DNA of 64,000 nucleotides from Symbiodinium natans (GCA_905221605.1 CAJNDS010002532.1:138501-202500), one strand, 5' to 3'. Counted from the first letter of the stretch, positions 1 to 7,586 are shown. Translations and numbers: made by a program. Notes: a model not told the origin generated them from the letters alone.

Positions 1-76
1 CTGTAAGTGTATTTGTGTTGTTTAAAGTAAGAACCATTATAATAATAATTAGATAAATTATTATTAGAATGTTATA

Positions 77-907
77 TTAAATTTCTTGTTGTTGTTTTAG
101 ATATGTTTGATGTTTTTGTGATTTAAGGTGTCTTGATTTCTCACATGAACTAACCATTGAACCACATTCACATAATTGCTTTTCTTTTTTACTTTGGTAA
201 TAGTCACGCTTCTTCTGTAAATACTCGTCTTTCTTTTTCTCTACACATTTCTTTTTTCTTTCTGCTACCTTTTCCTTGTTGTTTTCTCTGTATTGCTTAT
301 GGTATTCTTTTTGTTCTTCTCGGTGTTCATCTCTCCATTTCTTGTTTCTTTCTAAAATTATTTCTTTGTTCTCTTCATACTTTTCTTTTTGTTTTGTTAA
401 AATGTCTTCTTTGTTTTCTTCATAATGCTTCTTTTTCCATTCTTGAATTTCTTCTTTGTGGTCTTCTCGGTATTGTTTAGAGCGAGCGTTATGTTCTTCT
501 TTATGGTCTTGGTAATATTGTTTGTTATATTCTGGGTTATTGTCTCTCCAGATTTTCTTTCTTACTGATTTTTCTTCTTTTGTTTCAATTGCTTTAACTC
601 TGTTTAAGTTTGCTTTCAATTGTTCGGTGAGTTCGCGCTCAATTGTCTTTGCTTCTAAACTGTCTCTACAACTTCTTGTTTCAATATTAATCATCTCCCA
701 ATTATCCCACCCTCCATTTTCACGAATAAACTCATACAAGTATATGTTATAATGTCTGTCTTCTTCTTTGTAGCAAATGTTTTTGTGCGCGTATCTCCGT
801 TTAACAAAATCTGTCGTATGACCTACATAACACTCGGTTATGTTTGTATCCTTACAAACAATTTTGTAAAAATGAGTATTGCTATAATCTATTTGTTTTC
901 TCGGCAT
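77..907 (-). CDS. GIY-YIG endonuclease with charged repeat region and C-terminal zinc finger
   Basis: 276 aa. Residues 12-95 fit a GIY-YIG nuclease domain: FYKIVC and CYVGHT are the two motif strands, followed by Arg37/38, His41, a GGW turn near 65-67 and an acidic ERE at 90-92 that should supply the metal-binding Glu. Residues ~110-240 are a degenerate, highly charged repeat (units like KKxYxENKE), probably helical. The end holds C246-x-C248-x11-H260-x5-H266, a probable zinc finger. Similar nuclease plus zinc-finger proteins occur in giant viruses and their satellites, where they may act as homing or recombination nucleases. Unlike the capsid genes it has no TCTA just upstream, so its timing may differ. 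Confidence 0.8.
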   Translation of the reverse strand: MPRKQIDYSNTHFYKIVCKDTNITECYVGHTTDFVKRRYAHKNICYKEEDRHYNIYLYEFIRENGGWDNWEMINIETRSCRDSLEAKTIERELTEQLKANLNRVKAIETKEEKSVRKKIWRDNNPEYNKQYYQDHKEEHNARSKQYREDHKEEIQEWKKKHYEENKEDILTKQKEKYEENKEIILERNKKWRDEHREEQKEYHKQYRENNKEKVAERKKKCVEKKKDEYLQKKRDYYQSKKEKQLCECGSMVSSCEKSRHLKSQKHQTYLKQQQEI

Positions 908-968
908 ACTATCCTATAATATATTATAAAGTATTATTTCTTTATAACATTTTATATAGTTTTTCAAT

Positions 969-1010
969 ACACCTAATCGAATACACCTAATCGAATACAC
1001 CTAATCGAAT
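969..1010. repeat. 14-bp tandem repeat, three copies, across the capsid gene end
   Basis: Three perfect copies of ACACCTAATCGAAT. Read on the minus strand the unit contains Phe-Asp-stop codons, and the first copy supplies the real end of the major capsid gene. The 3' end of that gene has therefore been copied twice more downstream. Confidence 0.9.
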
Positions 1011-2443
1011 ACCTTGAGCCCTAAATCCTTAATTTCTAAAATTTGCTCACTCAATAGGGTTAAATAAACACTATCTGGCATATTCGTATTAGTTATTGAA
1101 GCATTGGCGGGTTTAACTTTTAATAACATTTGTTGCCCTGCACGTGTATTAATTCCTGTATAACTACTATCCGGCACTTTTTCAAAGGAGAAAGCAAAGA
1201 CAAATTGTCTATCGCGATATTGTTTAAAATCAATTGATAATGAATGTTGATGAAACATTGGTAAGTTTAATGCCTTTCGTAAATGATAGTAGCACTCGGT
1301 AATCGAAGCACAAGGGTATTCTGGATACAATTTAGAACCTAATTGAATCTGAAATTCTAAATCCAAATCGGGGTCATATATTCCTTCGTTCGCGGGAAAC
1401 GATGCCTGTTGTGGATGATAGAAGCGACAGAACTCTTTATCGCAGTATTCGAAACCTGTGCTTGGGTCTCCGCTCTTGTAAAATGTAACAAACGATGCTA
1501 CTAATTTAGATACTGAACGAATAACTTGAACGCTAAAATTGTCGTTTCCTGTTAATGCTTGTGATTGAGTAATATAAGTGGTATAAGTAATGGGTAATCC
1601 TTTACCTTCTAAAAGATGCTTAACATATTCATTATTTAAGTTATTATCTAAGGTGCAGACATCGCAAACAACACGAGCGTTATTAATTTCCCATTGAATA
1701 CTTGTATTTCTGTATCTTGCGTTTTCTTGTCCCGCGTCTGCGGGATTAACATTATTTACGAAACGATTGCCTACGGCAGTGTTCGCGGTATCATCATTAT
1801 AATCAATAATACAATCAGTTGCATTCGTTACGAGTTCTAATTCGATTGTTAAGTTTCCCATATATTTTAATGGTAAATATTTAAATTGTGAAAAGAGGCC
1901 ACATAATGGTTTGAAACAAACTGTCATTTTGTTTTTAAATCCTTGGCAATTATAACCGTTAACTTCATATTTTAATTCGGGTGTTACTCCGTCGGCATAT
2001 AATGTTCTTACTTCGTCATCATATCTATATCCGAAACTTTCGTTTGCTTCGTCTTTTCGTGCTCCTGCAGACATCATTTTAGAGAACATATGATGAACTC
2101 GGTTATAATTATCAAAGTCTTCAACAACTTGATTACCAGCAATAATTCGCATTCGTCTGAAGAAAGAATAAGCGGGTGATAATGGACGAAGTTTATTATC
2201 ATAATCGCCAAGGTCTAAGTTTTGTAATGTAAAGAAAATGCGAACTGATTGAGGGTCTAACCATGTGTTGTCTTCGCCGTTTAATGAAAATTTTAATACA
2301 CGATTACCGCTATTGCTTTTATAGATATTTGAACCAGTCGGCCAGAATGACACAGAACGACGGTCTTGAATGTATGAACTACCTTTGTTTAATTTAAAGC
2401 TTAAATTATCAATAAGGATATCTTCGGGTGCGAACGTTTCCAT
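1001..2443 (-). CDS. Major capsid protein, double-jelly-roll type (PLV-like)
   Basis: 480 aa, intact. Seen: an N-terminal RRSVSFWPTGSNIY segment, WLDPQSVRIFFTLQN, then RPLSPAYSFFRRMRIIAG followed by NQVVEDFDNYNRVHHM, and a C-terminal FVFAFSFEKVP...TGINTRAG...LLSEQILEI. This order of motifs is what I know from PLV major capsid proteins, including copies in algal and dinoflagellate genomes. It should form the trimeric capsomer of an icosahedral virion. Residues 230-330 would be the variable tower loops. The start is set by ATG at 2443 with TCTA 17 nt upstream. Shorter than Lavidaviridae capsid proteins (about 600 aa), which favours PLV. Family call is from recall, not a search. Confidence 0.82.
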   Translation of the reverse strand: METFAPEDILIDNLSFKLNKGSSYIQDRRSVSFWPTGSNIYKSNSGNRVLKFSLNGEDNTWLDPQSVRIFFTLQNLDLGDYDNKLRPLSPAYSFFRRMRIIAGNQVVEDFDNYNRVHHMFSKMMSAGARKDEANESFGYRYDDEVRTLYADGVTPELKYEVNGYNCQGFKNKMTVCFKPLCGLFSQFKYLPLKYMGNLTIELELVTNATDCIIDYNDDTANTAVGNRFVNNVNPADAGQENARYRNTSIQWEINNARVVCDVCTLDNNLNNEYVKHLLEGKGLPITYTTYITQSQALTGNDNFSVQVIRSVSKLVASFVTFYKSGDPSTGFEYCDKEFCRFYHPQQASFPANEGIYDPDLDLEFQIQLGSKLYPEYPCASITECYYHLRKALNLPMFHQHSLSIDFKQYRDRQFVFAFSFEKVPDSSYTGINTRAGQQMLLKVKPANASITNTNMPDSVYLTLLSEQILEIKDLGLKVFD

Positions 2444-2460
2444 ACTTATATATTTATGAT

Positions 2461-2464
2461 TAGA
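2461..2464 (-). promoter_or_regulatory. TCTA late-promoter-like motif before capsid gene
   Basis: Minus-strand TCTA in an AT-only context, 17 nt before the capsid ATG. Confidence 0.5.
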
Positions 2465-2487
2465 TAATTAATATTTTTATAATAAAT

Positions 2488-2682
2488 TTAATCAAATAAA
2501 TTAAACTTAATTTTATTTTCAGTTTTATTATTGTCTTTCCTTGTTTTAATTGTCTCCTTCAGCTTCATCTCTCCGCCGTCTTCTACGATTTTTCGTATTT
2601 CCTCGTAACTGTTTTGTTTAAACTTTTTCTCGGACTTTGGCTTCTCTACCTTCTCGTATGATGTTGTTTTATAAGCAAACAT
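2488..2682 (-). CDS. Small lysine-rich protein, unknown function
   Basis: 64 aa, about one quarter Lys, no Cys, no membrane segment. It lies between the lipase-like and capsid genes on the same strand with short gaps (24 and 44 nt), so it is probably co-expressed with them. TCTA lies 13 nt before its ATG. It ends in Asn-Leu-Phe-Asp; its two minus-strand neighbours also end in Phe-Asp. I do not recognise a family. Confidence 0.6.
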   Translation of the reverse strand: MFAYKTTSYEKVEKPKSEKKFKQNSYEEIRKIVEDGGEMKLKETIKTRKDNNKTENKIKFNLFD

Positions 2683-2695
2683 TATTAATATTATT

Positions 2696-2699
2696 TAGA
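2696..2699 (-). promoter_or_regulatory. TCTA motif before 64-aa gene
   Basis: Minus-strand TCTA, 13 nt before the ATG at 2682, in AT-rich sequence. Confidence 0.45.
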
Positions 2700-2706
2700 A
2701 AAGATT

Positions 2707-3348
2707 TTAATCAAACTGTTCCATAAATTCTTCTTGCGTTATTGGTAAGTTTCCTGGTTTATTACTAACGTTACCTATATCTTGATATGAATGATTTTGT
2801 AAAGGGTCTAACGTTCCTCTGTTTAATGTTAAACTGCCTTTATCGAACATACTAACAACGTCGCCCGCTTTTCTTATTCTTAGGTTTGTCCCCGTATCTT
2901 CTGGTCTCTGACTTGAAACAAAAGGCGAACCATAACTTCTACTTCTAAAAATATTGCCATAATCATTATTTATTTGTTGTCCCACCGCCGAACCTAAACT
3001 ATGACTGATAATGTCAGTAATACCTGTGAGTTTTTTACCATCAACTTGTATAGTTCCGTCTTTAATGAATTTATCAACGTCCTTATATCTTTTTGTTTGT
3101 TGTGTTTGATACAACGGTAATTTTAAATCATCATAAATATCTCTCCCGCTTTTAGTTCCGGCTATGTATAAAATAGAACCATTTTGATAAATCCCTTCTG
3201 GGTTTTCATAAGCAAGTCTTAAACCTTGCGTATCGGTTAAGAACGTTTCGGTTCCTGCTAATTCGTCCCTAACTTCATCATTAATCTTATTTCTTGTATT
3301 GGGCGATTCGTATAAAACACCTTCATTTCTTCTTTTATGTTTAAACAT
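2707..3348 (-). CDS. Lipase-like alpha/beta hydrolase (class 3 type), virion or entry enzyme candidate
   Basis: 213 aa. Seen: ILYIAGTKSGRDIYDDL at 59-75 resembles the oxyanion strand of class 3 lipases (xFRGTxxxxDWxxD). SHSLGSA at 115-121 gives the nucleophile elbow with Ser117, although the first Gly of GxSxG is Ser. AGDVVS with Asp163 and NHSY with His186 complete a plausible triad in the right order. SYGSPFV at 138-144 matches the usual strand after the elbow. The fold is small and lacks a signal peptide. Position next to capsid genes suggests a virion-associated lipase that helps membrane penetration or release; that role is inference. Confidence 0.55.
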   Translation of the reverse strand: MFKHKRRNEGVLYESPNTRNKINDEVRDELAGTETFLTDTQGLRLAYENPEGIYQNGSILYIAGTKSGRDIYDDLKLPLYQTQQTKRYKDVDKFIKDGTIQVDGKKLTGITDIISHSLGSAVGQQINNDYGNIFRSRSYGSPFVSSQRPEDTGTNLRIRKAGDVVSMFDKGSLTLNRGTLDPLQNHSYQDIGNVSNKPGNLPITQEEFMEQFD

Positions 3349-3392
3349 TCCTTTATAAAATAACTTATAATTTATTTCTAATTTAATTAATA
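3349..3392. promoter_or_regulatory. Divergent promoter gap between the two PLV transcription blocks
   Basis: 44 bp of almost pure A/T between the minus-strand lipase-like gene and the plus-strand penton-like gene. TCTA is found only for the plus direction (3377-3380). Confidence 0.55.
3377..3380 (+). promoter_or_regulatory. TCTA motif before penton-like gene
   Basis: TCTA 12 nt before the ATG at 3393, flanked by A/T only. Confidence 0.5.
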
Positions 3393-4229
3393 ATGCTTAA
3401 GTTCAAGAAGGTATATATCGATAATAGTTATAAAGTAAGTGGCACTTCGTCCGAATTTGTTATTGACTTACCTGAAACTGTCCAATTAGAAGATAATATG
3501 TTATGTCAAATACATGAGGTAAGCATTCCTCATTCTTGGTATTCAATAAACAGCACAAATAACAATATTTATTGGAGACATCAAGTTATACCCCCTGGTG
3601 TTATAGCGGGTATTACTTACCGTAAAGTAACAATTCCCGAAGGTAACTATACAGCGGTAGATTTAGCACAAACCATACAAATAGCGATTAATCTATTAGT
3701 GGATACAAACGACAGACCTAACACATATTCTTTAAGTTACAACACATCAACTAACAAATTTACAATCAGTTCTAATTATGCAACAGTTATTTTTGTTCTT
3801 CTCACTGATGGGGAAGTTGCGCCAGTGGCAAATTTGTTTAGTGACCCTGTTGATGTTAATAACTTATATTCTTTAAACCGCGTGATTGGCAACACAACCC
3901 CAGCAACCGACGCTTATACTAATGTAGCACCTTATACAACTAATTTTATTGATTTAACACCTGTTAAAAATGTTTATTTGCATTGTAATGAAATTAGCAA
4001 CTATAACCAATTAACAGTAGCGGGTAACTCAAGTATTATTAAAAAGATTCCCGTTAATGTTCCTTACTTAGGGGTCATTAATGATTCCGAGTTGAGCGTT
4101 GTTGATTATATTGACGTCTCTAACAAATTATTAAGAAGATTAAATTTTCGTCTTACTGACCATCTTAACCAAAATATTAATTTAAACGAGGTGGATGTTT
4201 CATTCACGATAACATTTTTTAAAGGTTAA
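3393..4229 (+). CDS. Penton-like minor capsid protein
   Basis: 278 aa, intact, all-beta in appearance. The N-terminal third has IDNSYKVSGTSSEFVIDLPE, then MLCQIHEVSIPHSWYSI and NNIYWR, then VTIPEGNYTAVDLAQTIQ, an arrangement I associate with PLV and virophage minor capsid (penton) proteins: an SIPHxWY strand, then an IPxGNY turn leading into a helix. The C-terminus (LNEVDVSFTITF) is a terminal strand. It should occupy the fivefold vertices beside the major capsid protein. It is the first gene of the right-hand block and its AT-rich leader contains TCTA. Confidence 0.72.
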   Translation: MLKFKKVYIDNSYKVSGTSSEFVIDLPETVQLEDNMLCQIHEVSIPHSWYSINSTNNNIYWRHQVIPPGVIAGITYRKVTIPEGNYTAVDLAQTIQIAINLLVDTNDRPNTYSLSYNTSTNKFTISSNYATVIFVLLTDGEVAPVANLFSDPVDVNNLYSLNRVIGNTTPATDAYTNVAPYTTNFIDLTPVKNVYLHCNEISNYNQLTVAGNSSIIKKIPVNVPYLGVINDSELSVVDYIDVSNKLLRRLNFRLTDHLNQNINLNEVDVSFTITFFKG

Positions 4230-4245
4230 AATAACATATAAAATT

Positions 4246-4249
4246 TCTA
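4246..4249 (+). promoter_or_regulatory. TCTA motif before zinc-finger gene
   Basis: TCTA 10 nt before the ATG at 4260. Confidence 0.45.
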
Positions 4250-4259
4250 TATAGAATAT

Positions 4260-4874
4260 ATGGAAACGATTAATAATGAAGTTCAAGAAAGTCAAAATGA
4301 AGAAGCAAATGAAAAGGTGGTTGAAAATATTATTGAAGAAGCGACCGAACCACAAGAAATTAAACAAGAGGAAGCAAAGCAAGAAGAAGCGGAAGAGAAA
4401 CCGAAACCAAAAAAAAAAAAAAAAAAACTACCGAGAACAGTAAAGGTCGTAGAGATGGTAAATTGTCCCGACTGTGATAAAAAGATGTTACCCAAGAGCT
4501 TAAAACATTCACATCCGAGAAATTGTAAAGGTCAGCCTTCGGAAACATTGCCCGTTAATAAACAGAAAAACTCGTATGGGTCTAAACTGAAGGAACAGAT
4601 GAGAAAAGAAATAGAGGAAGAAATGAAAAGCAAATATCAAAACAAAGAAAACGAAATAATGCAACATAGCGAAGAAATTGAAGTCGCGAATGCACGCGAG
4701 GCTCAGCCGAGCGTCAAAACTAAAGCAATACCAAAACAACCCGTCGTAATGAAACAGCCAGAGCGACAATTAACAGCAAGCGAGCTATTACAACAGTCAT
4801 ACAACGAAATGAAGAAATTGAAGCAACAAGAGAAAGCCGAGAAAATAGCAAGGTTTAAAACAAGCATGTTTTAA
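4260..4874 (+). CDS. Acidic/basic zinc-finger protein, PLV-type
   Basis: 204 aa. Residues 1-47 are very acidic, 47-57 is a Lys-rich tract encoded by a 19-base A run (a possible slippage or sequencing-error site), and C69-x2-C72...H83/H85...C89 forms a compact zinc knuckle (CPDCDKKMLPKSLKHSH). Residues ~105-204 are charged and probably helical. Similar short CPxC..H..C proteins occur in PLVs and giant viruses; nucleic-acid or packaging roles are guessed. It starts 31 nt after the penton gene. Confidence 0.6.
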   Translation: METINNEVQESQNEEANEKVVENIIEEATEPQEIKQEEAKQEEAEEKPKPKKKKKKLPRTVKVVEMVNCPDCDKKMLPKSLKHSHPRNCKGQPSETLPVNKQKNSYGSKLKEQMRKEIEEEMKSKYQNKENEIMQHSEEIEVANAREAQPSVKTKAIPKQPVVMKQPERQLTASELLQQSYNEMKKLKQQEKAEKIARFKTSMF

Positions 4875-4894
4875 ATTATATTTAATAATTATTA

Positions 4895-4898
4895 TCTA
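4895..4898 (+). promoter_or_regulatory. TCTA motif before 106-aa gene
   Basis: TCTA 14 nt before the ATG at 4913. Confidence 0.45.
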
Positions 4899-4912
4899 CT
4901 ATTGAATATAAT

Positions 4913-5233
4913 ATGAGCATTTTTAAGAGCAAACCAGAGATGAGACGTATGCCTATGGTAGAACAATACTATGATTTAGAAGAATCAATCGGAGTAGCAA
5001 GTCGGAAGAAAGAACTCGAAGACATGAAGTTAAGAATAGAAGAAGCGGAAAACAGAGCTAAGAACGTAGCGTTAAGGAACGATTGGATAAAACATCAGAA
5101 GCAATCGCTATATCAAGGCCAGTTAGATGATATCAATAGACAATTAGAGAGACCATCAATGCCAGTAAGAACGAAAGAGGAACTGATGAAACGTCAAGAT
5201 GAATTAAAAACTATAATGAAAGAAATAATTTAA
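4913..5233 (+). CDS. Small coiled-coil protein, unknown
   Basis: 106 aa, highly charged. Residues ~25-100 form continuous heptad-like helix (KKELEDMKLRIEEAENRAK). No Cys or membrane segment. It sits in the block of probable structural genes with its own TCTA. No family recognised; a scaffold or tape role would be speculation. Confidence 0.6.
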   Translation: MSIFKSKPEMRRMPMVEQYYDLEESIGVASRKKELEDMKLRIEEAENRAKNVALRNDWIKHQKQSLYQGQLDDINRQLERPSMPVRTKEELMKRQDELKTIMKEII

Positions 5234-5234
5234 A

Positions 5235-5238
5235 TCTA
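5235..5238 (+). promoter_or_regulatory. TCTA motif before 259-aa gene
   Basis: TCTA 14 nt before the ATG at 5253, inside the 19-bp gap after the previous stop. Confidence 0.45.
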
Positions 5239-5252
5239 AAATAATAATATTA

Positions 5253-6032
5253 ATGATTAAAACGTTAAAATCTGAATTAAAATTACGTCCGACGTATGAT
5301 GAGTTAGTCGGTATGATTGAAAGCCAAGGCGACCCTAACAGACCACCAATAGAGAAAATAATTGACAGAAGAGCAACATTATTTAGAAATAATCAGTTCG
5401 GTAGTCAATTAGATAATGTTGATTTTTTGGGGTTGAAGAAACAAGAAGAAGACAAATTAAAAGAAGAAATGAGACAAACACAACTGAGACAAACGGCAAT
5501 AGCAAGAGGGACATCGGTAGGAATGCTAAACGCCCAGACATCAGTAAGTTCATCAATGCCAAGTGGTGCAACAACACCATTTTTAGATTTAGGTTCAACG
5601 CCTTCGGAAAGTGAAGTGCCAAGTTTAGCCATAGAACAGATTGACGCAATACGAGCCGAATTAGAACGACACAACCAATTTATTAGGAATACGTCATCAT
5701 CAACAGCCAATGAAGCAAGTAGTGAATTAAGAGAAGTGGGCGACCAAGAAATACCGGACGGCGTAATTTTAGAAGATGAATTAGAAGAAGATGATGACGA
5801 TGAAATGCCACCGTTAGAAAGTGTGCCACCTTCAAGAGATGCGAGAGGAGTTAGACTAAGCAAAGTATCAAAAAGAATTAGAGGCAAACAAACCCCAACA
5901 ACAGAAATACAACCTTCAACAAGTTCATCAAGCACAGCAAAAGACATATTAGTGAGTGGAGCAAAAGCAGGAGTAGAAACATTAGCAAAAGCAGGAGCAA
6001 CAGCAATAGCAAAATCTTTTTTACCAGTTTGA
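5253..6032 (+). CDS. Probable minor virion protein with Ala-rich C-terminal helix
   Basis: 259 aa. Residues 10-22 (KLRPTYDELVGMI) and ~36-60 (a DRRATLFRNN..QLDNVDF block) have counterparts in the next gene, so the two share an N-terminal domain. The middle is Ser/Thr-rich and acidic with low complexity. The last ~32 residues (GAKAGVETLAKAGATAIAKS) can form an amphipathic Ala/Lys helix of the kind seen in membrane-active virion peptides. That comparison is inference. LRPTYxE followed by an RNxxxxxQLD segment is a combination I recall from PLV and giant-virus minor proteins, without a firm function. Confidence 0.6.
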   Translation: MIKTLKSELKLRPTYDELVGMIESQGDPNRPPIEKIIDRRATLFRNNQFGSQLDNVDFLGLKKQEEDKLKEEMRQTQLRQTAIARGTSVGMLNAQTSVSSSMPSGATTPFLDLGSTPSESEVPSLAIEQIDAIRAELERHNQFIRNTSSSTANEASSELREVGDQEIPDGVILEDELEEDDDDEMPPLESVPPSRDARGVRLSKVSKRIRGKQTPTTEIQPSTSSSSTAKDILVSGAKAGVETLAKAGATAIAKSFLPV

Positions 6033-6103
6033 GCATATAAAACAAATTGCTCAATTTTTCAAATTGAAGAATTTCTTAATTTATCTAAAATAAATTAACA
6101 AAA

Positions 6104-6107
6104 TCTA
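6104..6107 (+). promoter_or_regulatory. TCTA motif before 269-aa gene
   Basis: TCTA 16 nt before the ATG at 6124; a second TCTA occurs at 6083-6086. Confidence 0.45.
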
Positions 6108-6123
6108 TCTTATTTTATATTAT

Positions 6124-6933
6124 ATGTTACGGTTACGCCCGACTTTTGAACAAATTGAACGAGAAGCGAGAACAAGCAGATTAAGAATATTACCAGAACG
6201 ACAAAGAAGAACACAACAAGGGATATTATTAGATGAGGTCGATTTTGATGATTTTGATTTAGGGAAATATGATAGGAAGACAATATTATTAAATGAGAAC
6301 CCAGAGAAGGGAACGCAAACAGATGTATTCAATGAAACGCCAAGCATAACAGAAAGCGAAAGTATGAGAACACCAGAAGAAGAAGTTAAAGAAGAACCCG
6401 AGATTGAAAGCGAAGAGAGCGTAAAGATAAGTGAAAAGGAACGCGACGGGGAAAGAGAACGCGAACAACCACAGAAAAAGTCAGTAATGCGAAGAGTTTA
6501 TGATGTCATGTTTGGAGATGATGAGTTCAAAGAAGAAAGAGAAGAAATGCGAAACAGAAGGCAACAAATTGAGGAAGATGATTTAGATCGTGAAACACCT
6601 TTTGAACAACAAAAGAGCGAAGAGAGTGATAACAGTTTGCCTATGAATGTTAAAAAATCTTATGAGCCTTCATCGGAATCATCAAGTTCTCGTAGAAGTT
6701 CGAACAGAAGTGCATTATTGCCCGTTGAAGAAGAAGCATTAAGCGAATACATTCATTCATCTCCACCTGAAACAGTTCAAAGTTCTGTGCGGAGTGATAG
6801 GACTATTGAATATGTTGATGAACCATCGCCGCCTCAAAGCGTTGTTAGTTCTCGTAGAAGTCAAGAAACCATTGAGTATATAAGAAGCAGAACGAGTTCA
6901 AGGCGTTCAAGTGTTCAATCAGGAGGCTCTTAA
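6124..6933 (+). CDS. Arg/Ser-rich protein, paralogue of the preceding gene
   Basis: 269 aa. The N-terminus (LRLRPTFEQIEREA, later RRTQQGILLDEVDF) parallels that of the gene at 5253. The C-terminal 90 residues are rich in Ser/Arg dipeptides (SSRRSSNRS, SSRRSQETIEYIRS) with a short internal duplication around TIEYVDE and TIEYIRS. Such a tail could bind nucleic acid or be phosphorylated. Last gene of the element inside the window. Confidence 0.6.
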   Translation: MLRLRPTFEQIEREARTSRLRILPERQRRTQQGILLDEVDFDDFDLGKYDRKTILLNENPEKGTQTDVFNETPSITESESMRTPEEEVKEEPEIESEESVKISEKERDGEREREQPQKKSVMRRVYDVMFGDDEFKEEREEMRNRRQQIEEDDLDRETPFEQQKSEESDNSLPMNVKKSYEPSSESSSSRRSSNRSALLPVEEEALSEYIHSSPPETVQSSVRSDRTIEYVDEPSPPQSVVSSRRSQETIEYIRSRTSSRRSSVQSGGS

Positions 6934-7450
6934 TTAAAAAATCTATGGGTTGCTGTATTTCATAAAACTTACAACAAAAGGACTAACTATAACACGGGAA
7001 GCCCCAGAAGCTTGAGAAGTTGGGAAAAGACTGAAACGAAGAAGGGGGAGATATGGGGAAGAAATTAGGTTTATTGTTGCTATAAATCATAACAACAACA
7101 AACATTCAAACAAGCATATGGGAAGGACTTTAAGAATATAGGAACGCATAAGGTGGATAGATTAAATTTTAGGGGTGTTGTTATTTGTAGGTTTTGCGGA
7201 ATGAATGAGGTAGCTTGTCCTTAGAATCCCCTATGGATAATGGATAAGGCGGGAAACGAGAGAAAACGAATGAGGGGATGGTAAAAAGTTGGGGCTAAAA
7301 ATTCGGCGGGAAATACGGGGAAACTGGGCTTAGGAAATGCAACAGGTAGCGAAAGAACATAGAACTAAATAAGGGGGCAGGGTCAAGAAAAAGCAGAGCT
7401 GGGGGGCAAGTGGGTAGCGATATAACCCTGAAGCCTTAGCCTGTGAAACC
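6934..7450. other. Non-coding terminal segment of the PLV-like block
   Basis: About 500 bp with no ORF over 50 codons, strongly purine-biased on the plus strand from 7000 to 7400. It lies between the last viral gene and the first clearly host-like sequence. No inverted copy was found in the part of the element in view. It may be the element terminus or a junction. Confidence 0.4.
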
Positions 7451-7586
7451 CCCTTTTACATATTTTTGGGTGTGGATGTGGGCGAGCGTGGGTGTGGGCG
7501 GGCGTCTCTTGTCACTACTTGTCACGTAGCTTCGAGTGTGTGACTGTCTGGCCCATCTCGCACGGCTAGATTGCCGAATGTGCTGA

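Larger units (their letters stand above)
1..7450. mobile_element. Polinton-like virus (PLV)/virophage-like element, right part
   Basis: AT-rich, intron-free block with nine closely packed ORFs, including capsid, penton-like, lipase-like and GIY-YIG proteins. Genes read outward from a 44-bp gap at 3349-3392: left genes on the minus strand, right genes on the plus strand. The element is truncated by the window edge. Its right limit is a composition change between about 6.95 and 7.45 kb; no terminal inverted repeat or target duplication could be identified. It has no TTTAGGG arrays and no foldback introns, unlike everything to its right. Assignment rests on the capsid and penton proteins; whether it is truly integrated in the host chromosome is not proven. 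Confidence 0.75.

Noticed and set aside
157-752. Plus-strand ORFs opposite the GIY-YIG gene
   Set aside because: Hydrophobic shadow frames of the Lys/Glu-rich minus-strand coding repeat.
4200-5947. Minus-strand ORFs opposite the zinc-finger and 259-aa genes
   Set aside because: Antisense shadows of Glu/Lys-rich and Ser-rich coding sequence; the plus-strand genes have TCTA leaders and tight spacing.
1-7450. Bacterial or plasmid contamination for the AT-rich block
   Set aside because: No Shine-Dalgarno sequences; capsid and penton motifs and TCTA leaders fit a eukaryotic small DNA virus instead.
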